This document shows positions 8,422 to 17,066 of a stretch of DNA of 64,000 nt, in pieces. Source of the DNA: Rhodobacteraceae bacterium IMCC1909 (lineage in GTDB: Bacteria > Pseudomonadota > Alphaproteobacteria > Rhodobacterales > Rhodobacteraceae). Within the stretch, counting starts at the first letter, position 1. Every line of letters starts with the position of its first letter. Position numbers and translations under genes: made by a program. Location of the stretch: positions 62,001 to 126,000 of the forward strand of contig JAPDHM010000001.1 in NCBI GenBank assembly GCA_030704425.1. The letters run 5' to 3'. The notes below the pieces were generated by a model. The model did no database searches and was not told the origin of the DNA. It was given only the letters and a program-made list of their open reading frames with translations.

Positions 8422-8510
8422 ACCTATGCGCTCAATAGTTGGCGCCACTCAGTAAGAGCAGCGCTTCGATTGAGCTTGAAATTGTCTCGTGAGTAGAAGT
8501 GGCGTTCCTG
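8371..8510 (-). mobile_element. IS6-family remnant, right end (inverted)
   Basis: Reverse-strand copy of the last 140 bases of the IS6-type element, including the decayed transposase C-terminus (EWRQLLSA region) and the terminus GCTGTCAGACGAAT. It ends the DUF927 fragment and supplies its stop codon. The other end of the element is not present nearby. Confidence 0.8.
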
Positions 8511-8779
8511 TATGCTCTCACAGTCAACTTAACCCCACATCCAGCCTGTGTAGCGCCTTAAGCGAACCAGAGTGGCCTCAATAGGCAAACAGCCGCTTAA
8601 CCGCATGCCAAACCAAACATGTTTGCAGCGATGCGCAGGCGGGCGGGCGCGTGGCGGAAATCGACTCGCCAATCAAGTGTTGAACAGGGTAATTCTACGT
8701 GTTCCCACGCCACTTTGTCTCGCTGAGCGTCTCGCTGAGATTTGCTCATTATTTAAGACATTTGGCTATGTATTTGAAA

Positions 8780-9180
8780 TTGTGGTGCCCCCACACGGAC
8801 ATTGGTTCCTTAGCAAGGCATCAGTCAACACACCGACACAAGCGATAACAGAAGCTTAACTACAGCCACCTGTGTCTGTCTAGGGCACCTTTGGTGGCCT
8901 CTGTGGTGGCCTGAGACTAATAGGGTCCCATGGATGACAAATGAGGCCCCGGGTGCCTTTGGTTATCTTTGGATTTAACAAAAGGGACTAAAGGGCTGTT
9001 GGTGTTCTTGTTGTTGACCATTGGTTAACGATTGCGTCTGTGCGCATGTTGCGCATGAGTTTTCTATAGACTTCTTTGGTGGACTTACGCTGACTTAGAG
9101 TTACTGAAAGTACATGCGCAACGGACGCACAGACGCATTTCTGGGGATCTAGTTGGGATTTAGGGACGAGAAGCGAATAT
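8780..9180 (-). repeat. Dispersed 400-bp repeat R, copy 2 (inverted)
   Basis: Matches copy 1 (2690-3092) in reverse orientation over its full length, from the GGGGCACCACA end at 8780 to the TATTCGCTTCTCG end at 9180, with few differences. Here it is not flanked by IS6 sequence or by the recombinase leader, so the two breakpoints define the unit. The 270 bases between it and the IS6 end at 8510 hold nothing recognisable. Confidence 0.7.
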
Positions 9181-9228
9181 TGTCTGGCTGGGGGCCATGG
9201 TTTTGCAGAAGACAAAGGGGACTGATGG

Positions 9229-9612
9229 ATGACTGAAGACAGCTATGTAGACACGCGGGTCCAGGAGTTTGCTGATCATATCCAGTGTGATCCTGAGTTA
9301 GCCCAAGAGCTGTACTTTGAGCACAAAGTCTCTGAGGCGCTAGATAACGAACAAAAGGCTTCGGTGGATCGGGAATTGAGCACCCTGCGGATCGTCAGCA
9401 ATAACTTGGATAGAGCGGCTAAAGCATGCAAAACGCTTTCTATCTATGACGATGACCTGCGGAATGCATTACGAATTCAGGGGTTAAATCTTGAGAAACA
9501 GATAGACGAACTCAATAACACTTTAAAAGATAATATCGCCTTTTTTAATGCCTCCATAAGTAAGGATATAAGTGGAACGAGTTCTGACCATAAAGCTAAC
9601 ACAGTTGTCTAG
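9229..9612 (+). CDS. Hypothetical coiled-coil protein, cut by an IS3 element
   Basis: A 127-residue acidic, helix-rich protein with heptad-like spacing around residues 40-95 (VDRELSTLRIVSNNLDRAA, LNLEKQIDELNNTLKDNI). No family is recognised. The stop codon TAG at 9610-9612 is the first three bases of the IS3 terminus, so the original protein was probably longer. A GGGG-containing ribosome-binding site lies about 10 bases upstream. An overlapping upstream ATG gives only three codons. Confidence 0.5.
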   Translation: MTEDSYVDTRVQEFADHIQCDPELAQELYFEHKVSEALDNEQKASVDRELSTLRIVSNNLDRAAKACKTLSIYDDDLRNALRIQGLNLEKQIDELNNTLKDNIAFFNASISKDISGTSSDHKANTVV

Positions 9613-9616
9613 CCCC

Positions 9617-10483
9617 CTAAATTCGTCCATTGATTTTTGGTTTCTCTAATAAGGTTTCTGGTACGGGTGGGCGCATGTTCAATGCATGATGAGGTCTGAT
9701 CTGGTTGTATTGCCTGAGCCAAACATTGATAGCGACCTGGGCTTGCCGTGTGGTGTGAAACCATTCGGCGTTGAGCACTTCTTTTCGCAAGGTGCCGTTA
9801 AAGCGTTCGTTGTATCCATTTTCCCAAGGGCTGCCCGGATAGATTTGCATTGGTTTGATCCCAACCTTCTTCAGCCAGTCCTGCAGATGCGTGGCAATGA
9901 ACTCGGGTCCGTTGTCAGAGCGAATAAACTCTGGCTTACCATGTTTGATCAGCAGCGGGTGCAGTGTCTCCAAAACGTCGTTCGCATTCATTTTGGGTCT
10001 CACTGCCACGCAGAGCGCTTCACGGGTATATTCATCTAGAACCGTGAGCATTTTATAGCTGCGCCCATTGCTAAGCTTATCGTGCACAAAGTCGATCGCC
10101 CAAATATGGTTGGGGTGTGTGGGCCGCAGCCTGATGATGGAGCTGTCTTTATGATAAAGCCGTTTGCGCTTGTTGTGCCGGCGCGGCAGCTGCAAACCTT
10201 CTTCGTTCCATAAGCGCTCGATCCTCTTGTGGTTAACACGCCAGCCTTCCATGCGCAGCAGAGCTGTGACTTTCCTATAGCCATACCACCCATATTGCTT
10301 GGCCAGCCGGATCATCGCCAAGCGAAGTTCGTTGTCATCTGTGGGTTGGGCTTGATAGCGCAGAGTTGAGCGGGCTACATCCAGAACAGCGCAAGCACGC
10401 CGCTCAGAAATATCCAGCTTTTGACGCGTATGAATAACAGCCTGACGAAGCTGAGCCCGCGTCAGGCCCGCGGCTTTAGATGA
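9617..10483 (-). CDS. IS3-family transposase OrfB (integrase catalytic part)
   Basis: The open frame runs from 10483 to the stop at 9617 (about 288 codons) and has an HTH_21-like start (ISERRACAVLDVARSTL) followed by an rve-type DDE domain: Asp in WAIDFVHDK, Asp in RSDNGPEF and Glu in NGYNERFNGTLRKEVL. There is no good start codon at the 5' end. The frame overlaps orfA by about 22 bases in the -1 register, so OrfB is most likely made as an OrfAB fusion by programmed frameshifting, as is usual in IS3 elements. A TTG at 10321 would omit the N-terminal 54 residues. Confidence 0.85.
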   Translation of the reverse strand, partial: SSKAAGLTRAQLRQAVIHTRQKLDISERRACAVLDVARSTLRYQAQPTDDNELRLAMIRLAKQYGWYGYRKVTALLRMEGWRVNHKRIERLWNEEGLQLPRRHNKRKRLYHKDSSIIRLRPTHPNHIWAIDFVHDKLSNGRSYKMLTVLDEYTREALCVAVRPKMNANDVLETLHPLLIKHGKPEFIRSDNGPEFIATHLQDWLKKVGIKPMQIYPGSPWENGYNERFNGTLRKEVLNAEWFHTTRQAQVAINVWLRQYNQIRPHHALNMRPPVPETLLEKPKINGRI

Positions 10484-10749
10484 TCAAGGCTCTCCTTCAG
10501 GATCACCTTGTCTAACTGCAAGTCAGCGACGATCTTCTTCAAGCGCTCGTTTTCTTTCTTGAGCGATTTCATCTCAGAAACCTGCGAACGAGAAAGGCCT
10601 CCAAACTTCTTACGCCAGTAATAATAACTCTTATCTGAAATCCCAGCTTTGCGACACGAACTCACAACGTCCAAACCATCGTGCAAATGAACATCAATCT
10701 CGCGCAATAACTTCAACACATCTTCATCAGAATAACGCTTTCGAGCCAT
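10462..10749 (-). CDS. IS3-family transposase OrfA
   Basis: A 95-residue DNA-binding subunit: helix-turn-helix of the transposase_8 type (residues 1-50, CRKAGISDKSYYYWRKKFGG) followed by a leucine-zipper-like coiled coil (MKSLKKENERLKKIVADLQL). It binds the element ends and, through -1 frameshifting, forms the N-terminus of the OrfAB transposase. Confidence 0.88.
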   Translation of the reverse strand: MARKRYSDEDVLKLLREIDVHLHDGLDVVSSCRKAGISDKSYYYWRKKFGGLSRSQVSEMKSLKKENERLKKIVADLQLDKVILKESLDHLKPRA

Positions 10750-10829
10750 GTTTCCTTACTCCCTTTGCCAAAATATACTGGCACAGTTCTAGGGGGCTAA
10801 GACAGTGGAAAAAGGCGATACGGTCAGAG

Positions 10830-11646
10830 GGCACTGTCAGATTAAACTCGGTTGAAGCGAGCAGGGAGTATTTGTAGAATCTGCAAATGACAAAACACTC
10901 TCCATTCAGGTACTTTAAAACGAGCCCAGAGATCATCCGCTTGGCTGTGATGCTGTACGTCCGGTTTCCGCTCTCACTCCGTAACGTGGAAGATCTTCTG
11001 CACGAACGAGGCATTGAGATCAGCCACGAAACAGTTCGGTTTTGGTGGAATAGATTTGGTCCGATGTTTGCTGCTGAGATACGAAGAAACCGGGTCAGTC
11101 GGATGCGATCTTATTCGAACTGGCAATGGCACTTGGACGAGGTCTTCGTAAAGATAAATGGAGAGACACATTATCTCTGGCGCGCCGTTGATCACGAAGG
11201 TGAGGTGCTGGAAAGTTATGTTACAAAGCGCCGAGACTGCAAAGCGGCATTGAAATTTCTCAAAAAAGCAATGAAGCGCTATGGCGGACCAGAAGTAGTT
11301 GTGATGGACAAACTACGTTCCTATGGCGCTGCAATGAAAGTTGTTGGCAACGCGGATCGGCAGGAAACGGACCGCTGGGTAAATAATCGGGCGGAGAATT
11401 CCCACTTGCCGTTTCGACGACGAGAACGCGCTATGCTCCGCTTCCGACAGATGTGATGTCTGCAGAAGTTCGCTGCAGTCCACTCTTCAGTCCACAACCA
11501 CTTCAACTAGGAACGCCACCTTTACTCACGTATCAATTTCAAGCTGAACCGCGCCGCTATTCTCACTGAGTGGCGCCAATTATTGAACGCATAGATTTAG
11601 GCTGCGCCAGCAATCCGATGCGAGCTCTCATTCGTCTGACAGCACC
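10830..11646 (+). mobile_element. IS6-family element, decayed copy
   Basis: 817 bp, from GGCACTGTCAGA to TCTGACAGCACC (imperfect terminal inverted repeats), exactly the length of the better copy at 59878-60694. The transposase gene has two nonsense changes. There is no 8-bp target duplication, consistent with age or later rearrangement. It lies 30 bp from the IS3 element. Confidence 0.88.
10887..11594 (+). pseudogene. IS6-family transposase with two nonsense mutations
   Basis: Compared with the copy at 59935-60642, the Arg codon CGA of RQMRCLQKF has become TGA (11454-11456), and the Gln codon of HFNQERH has become TAG near 11509. The DDE residues are otherwise kept: Asp in WHLDEVF, Asp in VVMDKLRS and Glu in NNRAENSH. 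The first stop comes after the catalytic residues, so the truncated protein lacks only the C-terminal region and is probably inactive. Confidence 0.85.
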
Positions 11647-11785
11647 CAACAAATGCCTAGGCCCACCGCTATTCTACGTCTAGTGTATAATAGGAACTGA
11701 AACTGGTCTGAAGTAGCGTAATCGCCGCGGTAAGATTAATCTGACCTGATGTGGATAACCTTTGTATTACTCAGAGCCTAATTGA

Positions 11786-12973
11786 ATGGATTTTGAAATG
11801 GCAAATGAAAATCTTGATCGCTTAAGTCCTATTGATTTGATGTGTAAATTGATCAGCTTTCCAACAGTAAGCTGTGAGACCAACCTGCCGCTTGTAGATT
11901 GGGTTGAACAGTACCTGCATTCGCATGGGATATCTGCACACCGTTGGACTGATCCAGATCAACCTCATAAAGCTGCCCTATTTGCTCATGTTGGGCCAGA
12001 AATCGCCGGGGCAATAGTTTTGTCAGGGCATACTGATGTTGTGCCAATCGATGGCCAGAATTGGGAAACGAATCCTTGGGAGGTCGTTGAAAAAAATGGG
12101 CGGTACTATGGCCGTGGTACCTGCGATATGAAGGGTTTTGATGCCCTAGCAATTTGGGCATTGGTTGAGGCGCACTACATTGGCGTGTCTAGGCCATTAC
12201 AATTGGCGCTAAGTTTTGACGAAGAAGTTGGTTGCACTGGTGCGCCGCCTATGATCGCAGCTATGCAAGGTGTAGTTCCAAAAGGCTCTGCCGTAATTGT
12301 TGGGGAGCCGTCCATGATGAAAGCAGTTACGGGCCACAAAGGTGGCTCTGGCTTTACAACTCAAGTAGTAGGTTATGAGGTTCATTCCTCAATTCATTAT
12401 CAAGGTGTTAGTGCTATTCATGAGGGTGCAAGACTTATCCAATGGGCAACAGAGCAGAATGAAATTAACCGCTCAAAAGAGCCGGAACCTTTAGCAAGGA
12501 TGTTCGATCCGCCCTACACAACCTGGCATGTTGGTACGATTTCTGGTGGAACGGCGGATAATATCACCGCCAAAGTTTGCCAATTCAACATGGGCTATCG
12601 AGCAGTTCCAAGTGACGATACCCAAAATTTGGATCGCATGTATGCTGAAAAAGTGCGGGAGGTAAAAACAGCGATGCAAGCTGTACGACCGGAAGCAGAT
12701 ATCGTTCTGACGTCCCGCTATGCAGTCACGCCTCTGAAGCCAGAAAGTAACGGCGAAGCCGAAGTGCTTGTTCGCTCGATTACTGGTGATAATGGCGATC
12801 ACTTCGTAAGCTATGGAACTGAGGCGGGACAATTTCAAGATGCAGGATATTCTGCAGTCGTGTGTGGGCCAGGTGATATTGCTCAAGCGCACCAACCAAA
12901 TGAGTTTATAGAGGTTGCCCAATTAGAGGCTGGTCACAAATTCATGCGTAACTTATTGTCTGTCTTAAGATGA
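11786..12973 (+). CDS. argE: M20 deacylase, acetylornithine deacetylase (ArgE) type
   Basis: A 395-residue M20 metallopeptidase-fold protein. Zinc-site motifs are present: SGHTDVVP (His and catalytic Asp, near residue 84), GRGTCDMKGFD (bridging Asp, near 115), DEEVGCTGA (general base and ligand Glu, near 146) and the C-terminal GDIAQAHQPNEF His. The family hydrolyses N-acyl amino acids; in the ArgE branch, N-acetylornithine to ornithine. It faces a proline-racemase-family gene, so an amino acid or hydroxyproline salvage role is an alternative to arginine biosynthesis. A second ATG four codons in is equally possible as a start; neither has a good ribosome-binding site. Confidence 0.85.
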   Translation: MDFEMANENLDRLSPIDLMCKLISFPTVSCETNLPLVDWVEQYLHSHGISAHRWTDPDQPHKAALFAHVGPEIAGAIVLSGHTDVVPIDGQNWETNPWEVVEKNGRYYGRGTCDMKGFDALAIWALVEAHYIGVSRPLQLALSFDEEVGCTGAPPMIAAMQGVVPKGSAVIVGEPSMMKAVTGHKGGSGFTTQVVGYEVHSSIHYQGVSAIHEGARLIQWATEQNEINRSKEPEPLARMFDPPYTTWHVGTISGGTADNITAKVCQFNMGYRAVPSDDTQNLDRMYAEKVREVKTAMQAVRPEADIVLTSRYAVTPLKPESNGEAEVLVRSITGDNGDHFVSYGTEAGQFQDAGYSAVVCGPGDIAQAHQPNEFIEVAQLEAGHKFMRNLLSVLR

Positions 12974-13051
12974 TTCAATTGTCATGTTTTTTTGGTAAAA
13001 ATTAAATTTTTTGTTTATTTCAGCCACTCTTTTTCAGCAGGGTAACATTTT

Positions 13052-13113
13052 GGGCGCATTGATTGAGGTCTCACCAGCAATCTGATGCGAGTAATCATTC
13101 GTCTGAAAGCACC
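13052..13113 (+). mobile_element. IS6-family remnant, right terminus only
   Basis: About 60 bases matching the right end of the IS6-type element (a decayed GCGCATAGATTCAGGCTGCG, then ATTCGTCTGAAAGCACC). It abuts the stop codon of the proline racemase gene, suggesting that rearrangement placed this gene next to argE. Confidence 0.7.
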
Positions 13114-13114
13114 G

Positions 13115-14128
13115 TTACCAAGTATCGCTAAGGGTGTATCCTGCTAAGAAAGGATCAGTAGGATCAATAAAAAATTGTGTTTTTCCATACACCCAAGCCC
13201 TGCCTCGCATAACGGGAATAATCGCGTCCCTTTTACCGCATTTTACTTTATCTTTTGCCTTTGCAAAGAACTGGCCACCGATGATTGACTCAGATACGAG
13301 TTCTTTATCGCTCTGAAACTCTCCTTTGACAATCAAAGTAGCTAACTGTGCCGCTGTGCCAGTGCCACAAGGAGAGCGATCGACTCTACCTGGGTAAAGA
13401 ATTGTAGATGTTTTTATTTTGGGTAATGAATACTCCACAAACATTGTATATTCGATTTGGTTAAGCTCGGGTATTTCTGGATGTTGTACTTTGATTTGTG
13501 CAGAGGCCGCTTCTTTGATTGCTTTACCTAACTGTACTAACTTCGATGCGTTTTCATTGCAGATTGGAAGTTGCAACTGTGCGGCGTTAACGAGTACAAA
13601 ATAACAACCGCCAAATGCTATATCAGCAGTAACTTTTCCAAAGTCTTTAACTTCGATCTCAATGTTTGCATACTCCAAGAAACTTGTTGGCATCTCAATT
13701 TCGACATCACGTACTTTCGAGCCAGACAAGTTTGCATTAGCGACTATTAATCCAGAAGGAGTATCAATTGGTACTCGGTATTCTTTACCGCTAGTTTTTA
13801 CAAAACCTAGCTCGATTAATGCTGTAGCGACACACATTGCATTTGATCCAGACATTGAATGCGCACCATCAGGTTGCATCGGGATGAAACCGTATTCAGC
13901 GGCAGGATTTTTGGAGGGAAGTAAGAGGTTCACAGTCATTTGGGATTTACCCCTAGGCTCGTGAAGGCAAAATTTCAAAATGCTGTTATCGTGTTGATTA
14001 ATATAATTCATTTGATCGAGAAGTGTCTCGCCCGGGATATTTGGGGCACCACTCACAACGATTTGTCCCACTTCACCCTCAGCATGTACTTCTAATATCT
14101 CAACTTTTCCATCACCTGAAAAATTCAT
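13115..14128 (-). CDS. Proline racemase-family protein (hydroxyproline epimerase/dehydratase type)
   Basis: A 337-residue member of the proline racemase fold. The second catalytic Cys is present in DRSPCGTGTAAQLA (near residue 250), but the first catalytic position, Cys in proline racemase, is Ser here (MSGSNAMC, near 93). Known subclasses are Cys/Cys in proline racemases and 4-hydroxyproline epimerases, Ser/Cys in some epimerases and Thr/Cys in trans-3-hydroxyproline dehydratases. The Ser/Cys pair therefore makes simple proline racemase activity less likely than hydroxyproline epimerisation or dehydration. AT-rich compared with its neighbours. Convergent with argE. Confidence 0.85.
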   Translation of the reverse strand: MNFSGDGKVEILEVHAEGEVGQIVVSGAPNIPGETLLDQMNYINQHDNSILKFCLHEPRGKSQMTVNLLLPSKNPAAEYGFIPMQPDGAHSMSGSNAMCVATALIELGFVKTSGKEYRVPIDTPSGLIVANANLSGSKVRDVEIEMPTSFLEYANIEIEVKDFGKVTADIAFGGCYFVLVNAAQLQLPICNENASKLVQLGKAIKEAASAQIKVQHPEIPELNQIEYTMFVEYSLPKIKTSTILYPGRVDRSPCGTGTAAQLATLIVKGEFQSDKELVSESIIGGQFFAKAKDKVKCGKRDAIIPVMRGRAWVYGKTQFFIDPTDPFLAGYTLSDTW

Positions 14129-14444
14129 TTCGGTCCCCTTTACTTACCACCGTAGCAAAGCATCTGACTTTCATAAATGCTTTTGTGCTCAGCGGTTGGT
14201 AATGTGAGTTGGGGTGGGGAAAACTAATAAATCAGCTATATGAGCAGTGGCATTTCGATGAAGTGTTCGTGAAAATAAATGCTGAGCGGCGTTACCTTTT
14301 GCGTGCGGTAGATCATGAAAGGGACGTTCAGGGTAAGCTGTCAGAACGAGGACTGATTGTTATTTTAGTTGTTTAGGTGATTTTTGGTAGTATCTATTGC
14401 TTAAAGTAGCTCAGCAAATGGTTACTTTGGCCTCTCTAAATGCT
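14129..14444. other. Gene-free stretch with IS6 fragment
   Basis: Apart from the transposase fragment at 14249-14322 this holds no gene. The upstream part would contain the promoter of the proline racemase-family gene; no clear -35/-10 was picked out. Confidence 0.5.
14249..14322 (+). pseudogene. Internal fragment of a divergent IS6-family transposase
   Basis: Reads QWHFDEVFVKINAERRYLLR then AVDHERDV, matching the catalytic-Asp region of the IS6 transposase but more divergent than the other copies in the window, so it comes from a different IS6 relative. Both ends are missing. Confidence 0.75.
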
Positions 14445-15614
14445 TCAAGACATAGCTTCAGTATCCCAAGCAACTGGTGTTGTCGTCGGCCCACGAAATG
14501 CCCAACCACCAATTACTGTCGACCCGTCCAGGCGTAAATTTGGAAGTGTGTCAAACAATCGCGGTAATACAACTTCCGAGATCAAACATCGCGACGCCCA
14601 TGCGCCTGCGCAAAAATGCGGACCAGCCCCAAAAGCTATGGATGCGGATGCATCTTGTGTCACATCGAAATAATCGGGACGGTCGAAGTTTGCTTCATCG
14701 CGGTTTCCAGAACCGAACATCAAGAAAATACGATCGCCTGTGTTCAATGTCACACCATGCAATTCATAGTCCCGTGCCATCTGCCGAGGGCTCATCCCGA
14801 TCGGAGATTGCCAGCGCGTATATTCCTCAAATGCCTGCATCCATGTCGCTTCGCCAGAGAGCACCAGAGCCAACTGATCTGGATGTGTGAGCAACGCCCA
14901 AACGATGCCTGCAATCACATCGCGCGGTTCATTTTGGCCACCGGAGATGGCAAGTTTAATATTAGCCTTGATCTGTTCCATCGACATTCCAGCCGCAAGC
15001 TGCACTGATAAGAGTGATGTATCAGGGCAATTGCGTAAAACTTCAGCCATCTCGTCAATATGCCGGTCTATAGAAGCGGTACAGTCATGACATCGCGCTT
15101 CGATCTGTTTATCGCCAGTGTAGTTTGCACAGCCATCGATCATACCCTGACTGGTGCGGTCAATTTCCTGCCAAGTCATATTGCGCAGCCCTGTCATCAC
15201 CCGAAGAGCATCCCCACAAATTTGCCTAGCGATATTCACTAAATCCTCGCGCCCCTGTGGTTTGACATTTTCCAGAATAGGATCCGTGAACTCTTCAAAT
15301 TCCGTCTTCCAGATATTTTTCACAGTCTTAGGAGAAACAGCTGGGAAGATGGTCTTTCGCTCTGCCATATGGTCTGGACCATCCTTGCGCATCATGTTTT
15401 GGCCCATTAACTGAACCATAAGCCCATCGGGTTGGTATGACGAAAAATATGTGATCTTCTTTTCAACATCAAAAATATCGTTGCGGCGCGTGATCAAAGT
15501 AGCCCCAAGCTGAGGTACAAAAGCGATTGGGGCATTTTGACGGAGCGTCTTGAGGTCTGGATACGGGTCCCGCCAAAAATCGTCTGGGCTAATATTGTAG
15601 ACTGGGGGTTTCAA
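14445..15614 (-). CDS. Cytochrome P450
   Basis: A 389-residue bacterial class I-type P450. The haem-binding Cys loop FGAGPHFCAGAWASR (near residue 335) and the ExxR motif EEYTR (near 273) are clear. The I-helix reads ISGGQNEPRDVIAG rather than the usual AGxDT, so the normal acid-alcohol pair is replaced by Asn-Glu-Pro; this variant occurs in some bacterial P450s. It should be a soluble monooxygenase needing an external ferredoxin and reductase, which are not nearby. The next gene on this strand is a fatty acid desaturase, so a lipid or terpenoid substrate is conceivable. Confidence 0.92.
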   Translation of the reverse strand: MKPPVYNISPDDFWRDPYPDLKTLRQNAPIAFVPQLGATLITRRNDIFDVEKKITYFSSYQPDGLMVQLMGQNMMRKDGPDHMAERKTIFPAVSPKTVKNIWKTEFEEFTDPILENVKPQGREDLVNIARQICGDALRVMTGLRNMTWQEIDRTSQGMIDGCANYTGDKQIEARCHDCTASIDRHIDEMAEVLRNCPDTSLLSVQLAAGMSMEQIKANIKLAISGGQNEPRDVIAGIVWALLTHPDQLALVLSGEATWMQAFEEYTRWQSPIGMSPRQMARDYELHGVTLNTGDRIFLMFGSGNRDEANFDRPDYFDVTQDASASIAFGAGPHFCAGAWASRCLISEVVLPRLFDTLPNLRLDGSTVIGGWAFRGPTTTPVAWDTEAMS

Positions 15615-15762
15615 AATTTTGGCCTCACGAATCTATACGACGGACATAAAGTTTATAGAATAACAGACGTGCAATACTTTTGAAGCATCTGTCATATTGG
15701 GCTCTGACCCGCCTGTTAGCGGCCCCTTGCCCGAAGTTTCGCAGTTGTCCGTTTCCTAAAAT

Positions 15763-15948
15763 GGGACCGTCAGATTAAACTAGGTTGAAGTGGGCAGGGT
15801 GTATTTATAGCGTCCCCGGATGACAAAGCACTCGCCATTTAGATAAATCGTGTCGCCGCTGTTCTCGCTGAGTGGCGCCAATTATTGAGCGCATAGATTC
15901 AGGCTGCGCCAGCAATCCGATGCGAGTTCTCATTCGTCTGACAGCACC
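15763..15948 (+). mobile_element. Internally deleted IS6 element (MITE-like, 186 bp)
   Basis: Contains both termini of the IS6-type element, a left end starting GGGACCGTCAGATT and a right end finishing GTCTGACAGCACC, joined after only about 90 bases of the left part. All of the transposase core is gone. It could be moved in trans if an active transposase exists. No target duplication is visible. Confidence 0.8.
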
Positions 15949-15995
15949 CTGCTGGCAGCTATGCAGGCAAAGCGAACCTTGGATCTCCGTAAACA

Positions 15996-17066
15996 TTAGA
16001 CTGCATGAGGTCGCAACTTTTCTACCTCTGTCCGATATGGGGTAGCTCCAGCAGGTAGATCTGGCACAATGACAGCGTCTTGATAATGCAGTTGCTTTAC
16101 GAGCACTGGAAGCAGTCGCTTATACGCTGCAAGGATTGATGGTTCTGGTCGCGGGACATCATGTTTGATCAATTCGTGTAGTTTTGGCAAGTTATAATAG
16201 GGGACCATTGTGAACATGTGGTGTTCTAAATGATAATTCATATTCAAGTAAATGAAGCGGCTAACAGGGTTCATCAACACGGTGCGCGTGTTCAGGCGGT
16301 GATCGGAAACGTTTTCGGCTAGACCGACATGCTGCAATAAACCCGTCAATACATGGTGCCATGCACCGTAAAGACGCGGAAAACCTATCAGCATAAGCGG
16401 CAAAAGAGAAGTCATCAAAACTGCCACCGCAATGGTGCAGCCATAAATAAAAAGCCAAATGCGAGCGACACGGAAGACCTTGGCGTGATCCTTTGCGGCA
16501 ACATACGTGGCTTCTTCAGGATCAATTCGACCACTGGCGTGCAAGATCATGCGCTTGAAAGCGGTGTAGACATCAACGACCCCGACAAATGCCAAAGCGA
16601 TGCGTGCCAAATCTGGTGGACGCATTGCAACGATTTCGGGATCACGCCCCACTATGATTGTATCTGTGTGATGGCGCACGTGGCTGGCCTGCCAGATTGC
16701 GGGGTTGCGCATTATCATAAAACTAGCGAGTTGATAGACTGCATTGTTCATCCAAGTGGTTTTGAACGCGGTCTTATGACCACATTCATGCCAACGCGAG
16801 TCCGCTGCAGACCCATAAAGAACACCATAAACCAACCAGAAAGGCACGGACCAAACCGATGGCCAAAGTGCGACCGCACATCCAGCACTTACAATCATCA
16901 TACCGAGCCATATTGCTGTGTCGCGTATCGCAATCGTATCAGATTTTTGCATCAGGTTCCGAATGTTGTGTGGATCAACATCGGGACGGAACCACTTTGG
17001 ATTGGCCGTTCCATTCTCGATCGCCAAACGCCCCGTATCGACGGAAAGTTGATAATTAGTGTTCAT
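15996..17066 (-). CDS. Membrane fatty acid desaturase
   Basis: A 356-residue integral membrane di-iron enzyme with the three histidine boxes HECGH (residue 93), HVRHH (129) and HLEHH (about 280), and hydrophobic spans at about 52-87 and 200-225. It belongs to the FA_desaturase superfamily, which inserts double bonds in, or hydroxylates, lipid-linked or terpenoid substrates. It lies upstream of the P450 on the same strand, but a deleted IS6 copy now separates them. The exact substrate cannot be read from the sequence. Confidence 0.9.
   Translation of the reverse strand: MNTNYQLSVDTGRLAIENGTANPKWFRPDVDPHNIRNLMQKSDTIAIRDTAIWLGMMIVSAGCAVALWPSVWSVPFWLVYGVLYGSAADSRWHECGHKTAFKTTWMNNAVYQLASFMIMRNPAIWQASHVRHHTDTIIVGRDPEIVAMRPPDLARIALAFVGVVDVYTAFKRMILHASGRIDPEEATYVAAKDHAKVFRVARIWLFIYGCTIAVAVLMTSLLPLMLIGFPRLYGAWHHVLTGLLQHVGLAENVSDHRLNTRTVLMNPVSRFIYLNMNYHLEHHMFTMVPYYNLPKLHELIKHDVPRPEPSILAAYKRLLPVLVKQLHYQDAVIVPDLPAGATPYRTEVEKLRPHAV

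Larger units (their letters stand above)
9610..10799 (-). mobile_element. IS3-family insertion sequence, apparently complete
   Basis: About 1190 bp bounded by inverted termini TAGCCCCCTA at 9610 and at 10799 (reverse). Two overlapping reverse-strand frames, orfA and orfB, have the structure usual for IS3 family elements. No short target duplication is evident at the edges. A decayed relative lies at 42006-42989. The orfA sequence is closest to the IS407-like branch as I remember it; subgroup not verified. Confidence 0.88.

Noticed and set aside
8572-8859. 95-codon frame between the IS6 end and repeat R
   Set aside because: It crosses into repeat R, has no recognisable motif and no start signal. 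Treated as non-coding.
2690-9180. CRISPR-like array from the recurring repeat R
   Set aside because: There are only three copies, hundreds of bases long and widely spaced, in both orientations, and no cas genes.
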